A DNA stretch of 64,000 bases from Flavobacteriaceae bacterium D16. Lineage in GTDB: Bacteria; Bacteroidota; Bacteroidia; Flavobacteriales; Flavobacteriaceae. Below are positions 26,119-34,765 of this stretch, one piece after another. Positions within the stretch are counted from its first letter, which is position 1, and each line of letters begins with the position of its first letter. A program made the translations under genes and the position numbers. The stretch lies in NCBI GenBank assembly GCA_021295155.1, contig JAJTJC010000035.1, positions 992,001 to 1,056,000 on the forward strand, given 5' to 3'. The notes beneath the pieces were generated by a model. It did not search any database, was not told where the DNA came from, and was given only the letters and a program-made list of their open reading frames with translations.

Positions 26119-26429
26119 CGCTTATCGATTAGAGCTGCAAAAATACGTTAGTTTTTATTTCCTGAAAATCAAATCCTGCTAAATTTCATAAAATTCGACA
26201 AGTATTCCTGATAAGTTATCAGGCTAAAGGGGGGCTATTGAAAAGGAATGTTTTGCTGGAGATTCAGGAATGCACCAATTCTTCGGTATTTAAAAGAGTA
26301 ATATGAAAAATAATTCGTATTATTGCCTCGTTATTAGATAGATCACTTACCGATTGGGAATTCTTTCCCTAGTAATACCCAAATAACAACACACTTCATT
26401 TTACATAAGTTTAATTTATTCAATACTGA
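26119..26429. other. Intergenic region between divergent DUF4293 and rho
   Basis: About 310 AT-rich bases with no coding frame. On the minus strand TATTTTTG at 26138-26145 fits the -7 consensus for the DUF4293 gene, with a TTG 24 bases upstream of it. A 17-base palindrome, CCTGATAAGTTATCAGG, sits at 26207-26223. The remaining roughly 200 bases should hold the rho promoter and leader, but no clear TAnnTTTG element was found on the plus strand. Confidence 0.45.
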
Positions 26430-28037
26430 ATGTTTGAGATTTCAGAATTAAAGGGAAAAAAACTCCCGGAACTACAAGAAATTGCCAAAGGCCTTAAAGT
26501 ACCCAAGTACAAATCACTTAAAAAACTGGATTTGGTTTATCAGATCCTGGACCTACAGGCAAGCAACCCTGCCGCTGTAAAAACAGTCGCGGTATCAGAA
26601 GAGAAGCCCAAAGAGGCTCCAAAACCAAAACAAGCTCCAAAACCAAAGAGCGCCCCTCCTTCAAACGGGGAGGAAAAGACCCAAAGCAAAGAGAAACCGG
26701 CCACCACTGAATCAGCAAAGCCTGCAACAGATAAAAAGACACATGAAAAGGCTGCAAAAAATGAGGACCGCAGACCAAAAAGGGAACATCATAAAGCCAG
26801 TGGACCACACAAACAACAGGGAAAACAAAGGCCACAGCATCAAAAGAAAGAAGCTCCGGAACGCAAAAGCAGCAATTTTGACAAAGACCTAAGGAATAAA
26901 TACAAGCAACCGGAATACGAATTCGATAGTATTATCGCAAGCGAAGGGGTGCTTGATATTATGCAGGACGGATACGGTTTTCTGCGTTCTTCAGATTACA
27001 ATTACCTTTCATCCCCGGATGATATTTACGTATCTCAGTCGCAAATCAGGCTGTTTGGCCTTAAAACTGGCGACACTGTGCTCGGTAATGTTCGTCCTCC
27101 AAAAGAAGGAGAAAAGTATTTCCCGCTAATTAAGGTGAATAAAATCAACGGCCTGGATCCTCAAGTAGTTAGAGATCGTGTGGCATTTGAGCACCTCACA
27201 CCCCTATTCCCTAGTGAAAAATTTAACCTGGCGGAACGACAAAGCAATATTTCCACTCGAATTATTGATCTTTTCTCTCCTATAGGAAAAGGACAAAGGG
27301 GTATGATCGTTTCCCAGCCCAAAACAGGTAAAACGATGTTGTTAAAGGCTATTGCCAATGCCATAGCCGCAAACCACCCGGAAGTATATCAGATTATTCT
27401 ATTGATTGATGAACGTCCTGAGGAGGTAACGGATATGCAGCGTAATGTTCGGGGCGAAGTAGTGGCTTCTACCTTCGATAAGGAAGCTACGGAACATGTT
27501 CGCGTGGCCAACATTGTACTCGAGAAAGCCAAACGGCTTGTTGAGTGTGGCCATGACGTGGTCATCCTTTTGGATTCCATAACCCGTCTGGCACGAGCCT
27601 ATAATACTGTACAACCAGCTTCTGGTAAGGTATTAAGTGGTGGTGTTGATGCCAATGCACTTCATAAACCGAAACGCTTCTTTGGAGCCGCCCGTAATAT
27701 TGAAAACGGGGGATCCCTTTCTATAATTGCAACCGCACTTACGGAAACAGGATCTAAAATGGACGAAGTGATCTTTGAAGAGTTTAAAGGAACCGGTAAT
27801 ATGGAACTGCAACTGGACAGAAGGATCAGTAACCGTAGAATTTTCCCTGCAATCGATCTGGTATCGTCTTCTACACGTAGAGACGACCTGCTTCATGATG
27901 AAAACACCATTCAAAGGTTGTGGATATTGCGTAAATACCTGGCCGATATGAATCCGATTGAAGCTATGGAATTTATGGAACAACGCATCAAACAAACCAA
28001 AGATAATGATGAGTTCCTGATGACTATGAACCAATAG
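26430..28037 (+). CDS. rho: Transcription termination factor Rho
   Basis: The 535-residue Rho is about 115 residues longer than that of E. coli. Residues 1-48 form the N-terminal helical domain ([16 protein letters not shown]), 50-150 are a Lys/Pro/Glu/Gln-rich disordered insert, and the rest is the RNA-binding cold-shock domain ([13 protein letters not shown]) and the hexameric RecA-like motor with Walker A SQPKTGKT (295-302), Walker B and the Q/R loops. It terminates untranslated transcripts. Inserts of this type are usual in Bacteroidota. A strong hairpin follows the gene. Confidence 0.97.
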   Translation: MFEISELKGKKLPELQEIAKGLKVPKYKSLKKLDLVYQILDLQASNPAAVKTVAVSEEKPKEAPKPKQAPKPKSAPPSNGEEKTQSKEKPATTESAKPATDKKTHEKAAKNEDRRPKREHHKASGPHKQQGKQRPQHQKKEAPERKSSNFDKDLRNKYKQPEYEFDSIIASEGVLDIMQDGYGFLRSSDYNYLSSPDDIYVSQSQIRLFGLKTGDTVLGNVRPPKEGEKYFPLIKVNKINGLDPQVVRDRVAFEHLTPLFPSEKFNLAERQSNISTRIIDLFSPIGKGQRGMIVSQPKTGKTMLLKAIANAIAANHPEVYQIILLIDERPEEVTDMQRNVRGEVVASTFDKEATEHVRVANIVLEKAKRLVECGHDVVILLDSITRLARAYNTVQPASGKVLSGGVDANALHKPKRFFGAARNIENGGSLSIIATALTETGSKMDEVIFEEFKGTGNMELQLDRRISNRRIFPAIDLVSSSTRRDDLLHDENTIQRLWILRKYLADMNPIEAMEFMEQRIKQTKDNDEFLMTMNQ

Positions 28038-28055
28038 CGCAGGAAATAACAAACT

Positions 28056-28087
28056 AAAGCCCGACTGCTAAATAGCAATCGGGCTTT
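28056..28087 (+). terminator. Terminator after rho
   Basis: AAAGCCCGACTGCTA pairs with TAGCAATCGGGCTTT (15 positions, one mismatch) around a two-base loop and runs into TTTTTT. Confidence 0.8.
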
Positions 28088-28115
28088 TTTATTTTATAGA
28101 TGTTGAGTTGGCAAC

Positions 28116-28152
28116 AAAAAACCCCGGCTGTTAGGCACAACCGGGGTTTTTT
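28116..28152 (-). terminator. Terminator after rpsT
   Basis: AAAAAACCCCGG and CCGGGGTTTTTT enclose a short loop. It lies just downstream of the rpsT stop on the minus strand and has T runs on both strands, so it may also back up rho termination. Confidence 0.8.
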
Positions 28153-28167
28153 AATAGGGTATGCTTC

Positions 28168-28419
28168 TTAAAGCCCAGCTATCTGCTGGGTAAGCTTGCT
28201 TTTCAGGTTGGCCGCCTTATTGCTGTGTATGATGTTTCTTTTGGCCAACTTGTCAATCATGCTGACAACAGATGGCAATAGTGCCTCTGCCTTTTTCTTG
28301 TCGGTTTCGGCGCGCAATTTTTTAATCGCGTTCCTTGTTGTTTTATGCTGGTAACGATTACGTAAACGTACCATTTCATTTCTTCTGATCCTTTTTAATG
28401 CCGACTTGTGATTTGCCAT
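28168..28419 (-). CDS. rpsT: 30S ribosomal protein S20
   Basis: The 83-residue, strongly basic, all-helical protein begins [21 protein letters not shown] and ends in the family's [17 protein letters not shown] segment. S20 binds 16S rRNA during assembly of the small subunit. It lies 50 bases downstream of the tRNA-Glu pair on the same strand and may be transcribed with it. Confidence 0.97.
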   Translation of the reverse strand: MANHKSALKRIRRNEMVRLRNRYQHKTTRNAIKKLRAETDKKKAEALLPSVVSMIDKLAKRNIIHSNKAANLKSKLTQQIAGL

Positions 28420-28469
28420 TGTACTATTATTATGTTTTTCGGGCTTTTACTTTTTTTTACCCTGATTTG

Positions 28470-28541
28470 TAGCCCGTAGGGGAATCGAACCCCTGTTACC
28501 AGGATGAAAACCTGGCGTCCTAACCCCTAGACGAACGGGCC
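28470..28541 (-). tRNA. tRNA-Glu (anticodon TTC), copy 1
   Basis: The minus strand folds as a complete cloverleaf: acceptor GGCCCGT with ACGGGCT (one G-U pair), discriminator A, anticodon arm CCAGG/CCTGG with loop TTTTCAT, and T arm CAGGGGTTCGATTCCCCTA. Anticodon TTC reads Glu codons. No CCA is encoded. It is identical to the copy at 28592-28663. Confidence 0.97.
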
Positions 28542-28591
28542 ATTAAAAATTAGAACGGGAAACAAACAAAATGTCTTTTTCCTTTTACTTG

Positions 28592-28663
28592 TAGCCCGTA
28601 GGGGAATCGAACCCCTGTTACCAGGATGAAAACCTGGCGTCCTAACCCCTAGACGAACGGGCC
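28592..28663 (-). tRNA. tRNA-Glu (anticodon TTC), copy 2
   Basis: Same 72-base sequence and structure as the copy 50 bases downstream. It is the promoter-proximal copy, preceded on the minus strand by a good TTG...TATTTTTG promoter. Confidence 0.97.
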
Positions 28664-28687
28664 ATTGTGCTTACACACAAGCGGATG

Positions 28688-28717
28688 CAAAAATACAATT
28701 ATTTTTTACTATCACAA
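28688..28717 (-). promoter_or_regulatory. Promoter of the tRNA-Glu pair
   Basis: On the minus strand TTG (28715-28717), a 19-base spacer and TATTTTTG (28688-28695) match the Bacteroidota promoter TTG-N19-TAnnTTTG. The start would fall about 18 bases before the first tRNA. Confidence 0.6.
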
Positions 28718-28743
28718 CCCCAAATCCTATTTTTTGAAAAGCT

Positions 28744-30219
28744 TTAATATGCCTTTGCAAATAGCACTCGTCGTCTTGAGGGATTACCCGTCAATACGCA
28801 GCTTCCCTCCTCTTCAACAGCATCCAGAGGGATGCATCTTATGGTTGCTTTAGTCTCTTCTTTGATGCGATCCTCTGTCTCCGCAGTACCATCCCAATGG
28901 GCAGCAATAAATCCTCCCTTGGTTTCGAGGACCGTCTTGAACTCCTCATAATCATCAACCTGGGTAATACGGTCATCTCGATATGTAGCGGCTTTATCGA
29001 ATAGGTTCTGTTGCATTTCTTCCAGTAAGTGACTAATCCGGTCTACTACAGCATCAGCAGCTACAACCTCCTTTTCCAGGGTGTCTCGCCGTGCCAGTTC
29101 ATAGGTGCCATTTTCAAGATCGCGGGGGCCCACCGCTAAACGCACGGGTACTCCTTTCAATTCGTATTCATTGAATTTGAATCCGGGTTTGTGGGTATCG
29201 CGATTATCGTATTTAACTGAAATTCCTTTTGCCCTAAGAGAATCTACTAAAGGCTTTACCTTTTCGTTAATCGCTTCCAGTACTTCAAGACCTCTGTATA
29301 TAGGGACTATAACCACTTGAATTGGAGCTAATACCGGAGGTAAAACCAGTCCGTTGTCATCACTATGCGTCATGATCAGGGCACCCACAAGACGGGTTGA
29401 AACCCCCCATGAGGTGGCCCATACATGTTCTTGCTTACCTTCCCTGGTAGTGAACTTAACATCAAACGCCTTGGCAAAATTCTGACCTAAATAATGAGAA
29501 GTTCCTGCCTGAAGCGCCTTGCCATCCTGCATAAGTGCTTCAATACAATAAGTCTCCACAGCACCGGCAAACCGTTCACTTTCGGTCTTTGTTCCCTTAA
29601 TCACGGGTACCGCCATGTGTTTTTCCGCAAATTCAGCATAAAGATTCAGGATCAGCTCTGCCTCATCCACAGCTTCCTGCTTAGTAGCGTGGGCAGTATG
29701 TCCTTCCTGCCAGAGAAACTCAGCAGTTCGGAGAAAGAGCCGTGTACGCATCTCCCAGCGAACCACATTGGCCCATTGATTAATTAACAAAGGTAAATCC
29801 CGATAGGATTGAATCCACTTCCTGTAGGTATCCCAAATAATGGTTTCAGAGGTTGGGCGAACGATCAGTTCTTCTTCCAGTTTGGCATTCTCGTCTACAA
29901 CAATTCCCGACCCGTCTTCGGCATTCTTAAGACGGTAATGGGTAACCACGGCGCATTCCTTGGCAAACCCCTCCACATGGCTGGCTTCCTTACTCAGGTA
30001 GGATTTTGGGATAAACAGAGGAAAGTAGGCGTTTTCATGACCTGTATCCTTAAACATTTTATCCAGTCCGGCCTGCATTTTCTCCCAAATGGCAAAGCCA
30101 TAGGGTTTGATTACCATACATCCGCGGACACCTGAATTTTCGGCAAGATCGGCTTTGACCACCAATTCATTGTACCACTTGGAATAGTCCTCACTTCTCT
30201 TGGTTAGATTTTTTCCCAT
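28744..30219 (-). CDS. proS: Proline--tRNA ligase
   Basis: The 491-residue class II synthetase is of the short eukaryote/archaeon-like type without the bacterial editing insert. It starts [16 protein letters not shown]-like after MGKNL, has motif 2 [16 protein letters not shown], motif 3 near [10 protein letters not shown], an anticodon domain (VVIVPIYRG) and a C-terminal zinc-type extension. It charges tRNA-Pro. This ProS type is usual in Bacteroidota. It is transcribed alone, upstream of the tRNA genes. Confidence 0.96.
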   Translation of the reverse strand: MGKNLTKRSEDYSKWYNELVVKADLAENSGVRGCMVIKPYGFAIWEKMQAGLDKMFKDTGHENAYFPLFIPKSYLSKEASHVEGFAKECAVVTHYRLKNAEDGSGIVVDENAKLEEELIVRPTSETIIWDTYRKWIQSYRDLPLLINQWANVVRWEMRTRLFLRTAEFLWQEGHTAHATKQEAVDEAELILNLYAEFAEKHMAVPVIKGTKTESERFAGAVETYCIEALMQDGKALQAGTSHYLGQNFAKAFDVKFTTREGKQEHVWATSWGVSTRLVGALIMTHSDDNGLVLPPVLAPIQVVIVPIYRGLEVLEAINEKVKPLVDSLRAKGISVKYDNRDTHKPGFKFNEYELKGVPVRLAVGPRDLENGTYELARRDTLEKEVVAADAVVDRISHLLEEMQQNLFDKAATYRDDRITQVDDYEEFKTVLETKGGFIAAHWDGTAETEDRIKEETKATIRCIPLDAVEEEGSCVLTGNPSRRRVLFAKAY

Positions 30220-30316
30220 TAATTATAGTTTGGCACAAATATTGTGACCTTATTAACAAATTTAGTTGGGTAAAACTAACTATTTTTAAAATGTTCAACA
30301 ATATAAATTTACGACC

Positions 30317-31627
30317 ATGATGCATATAACACCCCTACCGAGAATTCGTCGCATGGCCCTTTTAATTATACTGGGATCATTTGCCGTTTCGTGCGGATCC
30401 TATCAACAGGCCTCCTACTATGACAATGACGGAATTTATGCCCAAAGGCAAGAACGCGTTTCTGTGGAACGCCCTGTTCAGCAGCGAGCGCAACCGCAAC
30501 CTGCTCAGGAAAAAGATGGTATTTACGCAGACTATTTTGGAGAAAAAGCGGATCAACTTGATGGCATCATGGAGAGTGAAGTCTTCACGGATGTTGATGA
30601 CTATTATGGTGGGGTAGAAAACGATAGTCTCGCTCTGAATCAGGAAGTAAACTATTTTGACCAGAACAACGATTATATCGGTTACGGTGGCTGGGGAGAT
30701 AACCCAAGCAGCGTAACAGTTAACTTTTACAACAACGGCTGGGGTTGGAACAACTGGGGTTGGGCCAATCCATATTGGGGCTGGGGTTGGAACAACTGGG
30801 GCTGGAACAACTGGGGTTGGGGCTGGAACAGTTGGGGTTGGAACAACTGGGGCTGGGGAGGCTATTACGGTTGGGGCTGGGGAGGCTATTACGGTTGGGG
30901 CTGGGGAGGCTATTACGGTTACCCATATTATGGCCACCCATACTACGGTCGCGGATATAACTGGGGCTACAATAGAAGCAGACGCGGATACTACGGCAGT
31001 AATTCACTTGCCGCAAACAATCTCAGGGGCAGATCCAATCTGAATACACGTACTAATAGTACCCGATATCGGTCTAATAGTGGTCGTTCTAATCTATCAC
31101 GAAGCGGTTCCACAAGTAGGACTGGGAGCTACAGAAGCAACCTGTCTTCAAGAAGAAGCGTTAGTGCAGATGCTATAGAAAGAAACAGAGCCTACAGAAG
31201 TAGTCGAAGTACAAGGACAAACCCAAGATACAACAGGTCATCAGCTTCAAATCGCACCTATAGTGGAGCTACCTCCAGGAATAATGCATACCGAAGTAGC
31301 AGAAGCAGTGCGGCCAATACAGGCAGAAATACCTACAGCGGGTCTTCAAGAAGCTCTACATATAATCGATCCGGAAGCAGAACCTCTGGATACCGAAGTT
31401 CAGGTAGTCGCTCTTCAGGATATAGGAGCTCTGGTAGCCGATCTTCCAGTTCAAGGAGTTCCGGGTATAGAAGCTCCGGAAGCAGCAGTAGCTCAAGAAG
31501 TTCAGGCTATAGCAGAAGTTCTGGAAGTAGTTCAAGAGGATCCAGTGTTCGAAGCTCTGGTGGTTCTTCCCGATCTTCCGGTGGAAGATCTTCAGGAGGA
31601 AGCCGAAGTAGCGGAAGAAGGCAATAA
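30317..31627 (+). CDS. Trp/Asn/Gly-repeat and Ser/Arg-rich lipoprotein
   Basis: The 436-residue protein has a lipoprotein signal (LLIILGSFAVSC, Cys near residue 26), an acidic region to about 135, a Trp-rich repeat region of WGWNN and GGYYGWGW units (about 140-220) and a long tail rich in Ser, Arg, Gly and Tyr (RSSGYRSSGS). Such low-complexity cell-surface proteins are known in Flavobacteriaceae without a defined role. The start could be the first or second Met. The gene lies 36 bases before the FadL-like gene and is probably co-transcribed. Confidence 0.82.
   Translation: MMHITPLPRIRRMALLIILGSFAVSCGSYQQASYYDNDGIYAQRQERVSVERPVQQRAQPQPAQEKDGIYADYFGEKADQLDGIMESEVFTDVDDYYGGVENDSLALNQEVNYFDQNNDYIGYGGWGDNPSSVTVNFYNNGWGWNNWGWANPYWGWGWNNWGWNNWGWGWNSWGWNNWGWGGYYGWGWGGYYGWGWGGYYGYPYYGHPYYGRGYNWGYNRSRRGYYGSNSLAANNLRGRSNLNTRTNSTRYRSNSGRSNLSRSGSTSRTGSYRSNLSSRRSVSADAIERNRAYRSSRSTRTNPRYNRSSASNRTYSGATSRNNAYRSSRSSAANTGRNTYSGSSRSSTYNRSGSRTSGYRSSGSRSSGYRSSGSRSSSSRSSGYRSSGSSSSSRSSGYSRSSGSSSRGSSVRSSGGSSRSSGGRSSGGSRSSGRRQ
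30851..30920 (+). repeat. 24-bp tandem repeat inside the Trp-rich lipoprotein gene
   Basis: Nearly three exact copies of a 24-base unit starting GGCTGGGGAGGCTATTACGG encode GWGGYYGW repeats. Just upstream (about 30735-30850) a less regular AACAACTGGGGTTGG repeat encodes the WGWNN units. Exact identity points to recent expansion. Confidence 0.85.
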
Positions 31628-31663
31628 TCATCCTAATATTATAACTCCATAATTTATAGCAAG

Positions 31664-33181
31664 ATGAAAAGGTATTTTAATTTACTGATGGTTTTGGTAT
31701 GCTTTGGCACCACGGCCCAAAATATTGATGATGTGCTGCGCTACAGTACAAACGACTTGCAGGGAACCCCTCGTTTCCAGGCAATGGGAGGTGCTTTTGG
31801 AGCCCTTGGAGGCGACCTTTCTGCACTGTATATAAACCCAGCAGGTGTTGCTGTTTTCAATAATAGTTTGTTTGGAATAACTGGCGCGAATTACAACCGG
31901 GATAACGAGGCGAACTATTTTAATTCGGTTACTAGCACCAATAATAACTATTGGGAATTTAATCAATTAGGTGGGGTATTTGTTTTTCGAAACAATGCCA
32001 AAAGTGATTGGAAAAAATTAGCTATGGCCTTCAATTACGATATGGTCCAGAATTTCGATAATGATATTGTTATTCGCGGAAACAGTCCGCAAGGTATAGA
32101 TAATTATTTCCTGACAGCAGCCCAAGGTGTGCCCTTTGGATCAATTCTGATCCGGGATGGTGAATTTATCGAAGATGCCTACCTGGATATAGGATCCAGC
32201 CTTGGATTTCTATCACAACAGGCTTTCCTGGGCTACTACGGTGGCGTAATAGATCCTGTAGACCCTAATGATGATAACAATACGGCCTACATATCCAACG
32301 CCCAATACAGTTCGGTAAACCAGGATTACTTTTTGAGAACCAGGGGCTTTAACAGCAAATTCAGCCTTTCAATGGGCTCTCAATACATGGATAATTTATA
32401 TCTGGGTGCCGCAATGAATTTCCATACCGTGGTCTATGATGAATACAAAGAATTGAGAGAAGGAGGCTATGATGTTGCCTCTCCCATACAGTTCACAAAC
32501 TTTGATAATTTTTTAAGTACTCGAGGAACAGGTTTTTCGTTCAGTCTCGGCGCTATAGCCAAGTTAAACGAGAACATCAGAATTGGGGGAAGCTACCAAT
32601 CGCCTACCTGGTACCGACTTACAGATGATACTTCACAACGCATCAATTCGGACCTGGCTGATAGTGACATAGGCTTTATCGATTTCAATATTGTAAACCT
32701 CTTTCAACGGTATACTATCAAAACTCCAGGTAAAGTAACAGGTAGCCTGGCCCTGGTCTTTGGAAAGGATGGGTTATTTAGTTTTGATTATGAATATCAG
32801 GATATGTCCCAGGCAGAATTGCGACCATCATCAGATCCAAGTTTTTCTATAGAGAATCAGTTTATTTCAGGCGAATTGGGTGGAGTTTCTACCTATCGCA
32901 TCGGTGGAGAATACCGTATTGAACGGGTAAGTCTTCGCGGAGGATATCGCTTTCAGGATAGTCCTTTTAGAGATGGAGGAAATAATTCTGGAGGGATTGG
33001 TGACCTGAAAGCGTATTCAGGTGGTATTGGTTATAGTTTTGGGCCGAGCCGGCTGGACCTTGGATTCAGCAGAACAGAACAGGATGTCAACCAACGATTA
33101 TTTTCGTTTGGACTCACAAATTCAGCCGCTGTTAACCAGGTAAATACCAATGTTACCCTGGGCTACACCGTTAACTTCTAA
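31664..33181 (+). CDS. OmpP1/FadL family outer-membrane protein
   Basis: The 505-residue protein has a signal peptide (MKRYFNLLMVLVCFGTTAQ) and then the FadL N-terminal hatch-like sequence RFQAMGGAFGALGGDLSALYINPAG, followed by alternating amphipathic strands to the C-terminal aromatic end (GYTVNF). FadL-type barrels admit long-chain fatty acids or other hydrophobic compounds. It follows the Trp-rich lipoprotein gene and ends at a hairpin terminator. Confidence 0.92.
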   Translation: MKRYFNLLMVLVCFGTTAQNIDDVLRYSTNDLQGTPRFQAMGGAFGALGGDLSALYINPAGVAVFNNSLFGITGANYNRDNEANYFNSVTSTNNNYWEFNQLGGVFVFRNNAKSDWKKLAMAFNYDMVQNFDNDIVIRGNSPQGIDNYFLTAAQGVPFGSILIRDGEFIEDAYLDIGSSLGFLSQQAFLGYYGGVIDPVDPNDDNNTAYISNAQYSSVNQDYFLRTRGFNSKFSLSMGSQYMDNLYLGAAMNFHTVVYDEYKELREGGYDVASPIQFTNFDNFLSTRGTGFSFSLGAIAKLNENIRIGGSYQSPTWYRLTDDTSQRINSDLADSDIGFIDFNIVNLFQRYTIKTPGKVTGSLALVFGKDGLFSFDYEYQDMSQAELRPSSDPSFSIENQFISGELGGVSTYRIGGEYRIERVSLRGGYRFQDSPFRDGGNNSGGIGDLKAYSGGIGYSFGPSRLDLGFSRTEQDVNQRLFSFGLTNSAAVNQVNTNVTLGYTVNF

Positions 33182-33200
33182 GTTTTAAGAAATATTAATT

Positions 33201-33226
33201 AAAAGCCCGGCGAATGCCGGGTTTTT
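33201..33226 (+). terminator. Terminator after the FadL-like gene
   Basis: GCCCGGC pairs with GCCGGGT around a GAAT loop, flanked by A and T runs. The run overlaps the 3' end of the convergent T9SS gene and may serve both. Confidence 0.8.
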
Positions 33227-34639
33227 TTATCTTACGAGAGCAAAATGCGTGCGTATGGTATTTGCCACAAGGACCCCACTTTCATCCCGCTCATATTCCA
33301 GTCGGAACCAGTAATCTGATGATGGCATAGGACGCCCATTGAAGGTGCCATCCCAGCCCACAGTGGTTTCATCCAACTGCTTGAGTAGTTTTCCGTAGCG
33401 ATCAAAAATAAAGACCACAGGATCTGTCAAAGTTTCAATTCCAAGGATATTCCAGGCATCGTGAATACCATCACCGTTGGGTGTAAAAAATTTAGGATAC
33501 CCTACTACAAGAAAAGGAATAGGATTAGTAATCCCACAACCATTTTTGTCATTGATCACCAGGGTATTCTGTCCCGGAGGCAAATCTTCAAAAACCGGTG
33601 AATCCTGAAATTCCCCTCCATTGATGGCATATTCATAGCTGCCATTACCCTGAACAAAGACCTCAACGGTATTGTTATCCGAAAGGTCATCCAGAACATC
33701 TATCCTATCCAGAACGGGGGTTCCGTAAAACGTGATCAGTATATCGTCTGTGACAGTGCCACCAAAAGTGTCGTTTATCGTAACAAAATAGCGGCCTGAA
33801 TTGGGGCTTGCAACCGTATAGGTAGTTTCTGCAGGACCAGAAGCCAGAACGGCATCTATGGTACCGTCGTCATCTGTATCTACCTCCCAGGTTACGTTGG
33901 CAATATTAGGTCCGACCGGCGAATTCAAAGCGCTCAGTACAATATCCGGGTCCCCTTCACAGGCTACAATATCCAATCCCAGGAACTCATCCCTCAGGGT
34001 ACAGTCCAGTGCTGTATTCTGATCGGCATCAACAGAAGTACCCGTAAACGTCAGTATATACGCTTCGGGGTCTCCGTCAAAGTTGGTATTAAAATTATTG
34101 ATAAGCAGGTAATAGATCTCCCCTGCTCTAACATCGATCCAATCATCATAAGTATTCAGGTTACCGGTAAGCGAAGGTGCTCCCACCTGTCCATTTTCCG
34201 GATTAACCCCTATTCCTGTATACCGGGTACTGTTTACCTCATAGTTACATCGGATGGGTTGGGCAGAACCATTGCTGATACTACCACAATCCACATCGGG
34301 ACCAAAAAGGGCAAAATCCCATTCAGCAGTAATTATTCCACTGGGTGAAGGCAATGCCTCAATATCAAATCCAATTCGTCCGTCGGTTCCTGCCCTAAAA
34401 ACGTACCAGGAAGTATTGTTCTCGATATTGGCAGAACTTACGCTCCCTTTTTCAAGACAACCGGTCTGTCGAATTACATCGGGATCAAAATCGTCAATAT
34501 CCCCACCACCATCAGCTATACCCGTAATAGGTGCATCTGCACAAACCGGAATGGCACTGCGACAATCTGGGGAATTCTGGGCACTCAGCAAGGCAAAGCC
34601 GAACACTATAGTACACAAGCAACAAAAGAATTTTAGCAT
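33227..34639 (-). CDS. T9SS type B sorted secreted protein
   Basis: With ATG 34639 the product has 470 residues, a signal peptide (MLKFFCCLCTIVFGFALLSAQ) and, at the end, a gliding-motility-associated CHU_C-type domain: PKFFTPNGDGIHDAWNI, FDRYGKLLKQL, GWDGTFNGRPMPSSDYWFRL. This tail sends proteins through the type IX secretion system (type B signal) to the cell surface. The N-terminal part shares a DCRSAIPVCADAP opening and a YYLLINNF segment with the next gene upstream. Binding target unknown. Confidence 0.9.
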   Translation of the reverse strand: MLKFFCCLCTIVFGFALLSAQNSPDCRSAIPVCADAPITGIADGGGDIDDFDPDVIRQTGCLEKGSVSSANIENNTSWYVFRAGTDGRIGFDIEALPSPSGIITAEWDFALFGPDVDCGSISNGSAQPIRCNYEVNSTRYTGIGVNPENGQVGAPSLTGNLNTYDDWIDVRAGEIYYLLINNFNTNFDGDPEAYILTFTGTSVDADQNTALDCTLRDEFLGLDIVACEGDPDIVLSALNSPVGPNIANVTWEVDTDDDGTIDAVLASGPAETTYTVASPNSGRYFVTINDTFGGTVTDDILITFYGTPVLDRIDVLDDLSDNNTVEVFVQGNGSYEYAINGGEFQDSPVFEDLPPGQNTLVINDKNGCGITNPIPFLVVGYPKFFTPNGDGIHDAWNILGIETLTDPVVFIFDRYGKLLKQLDETTVGWDGTFNGRPMPSSDYWFRLEYERDESGVLVANTIRTHFALVR

Positions 34640-34765
34640 AGGTTTGGGGCTTATGTCTGATAACAAACACTATAATAACTCGGTCAAGCCCTGTTTAGTA
34701 TATCAACAAAAGAGTTTTAGGGGTGAATTCGACGAAAAACTGCAGGATAAATTAATATCGGCAGG

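Noticed and set aside
30377-30937. Antisense and alternative frames rich in Pro/Ser/Leu repeats over the Trp-rich gene
   Set aside because: They are mirror products of the repetitive plus-strand coding sequence.
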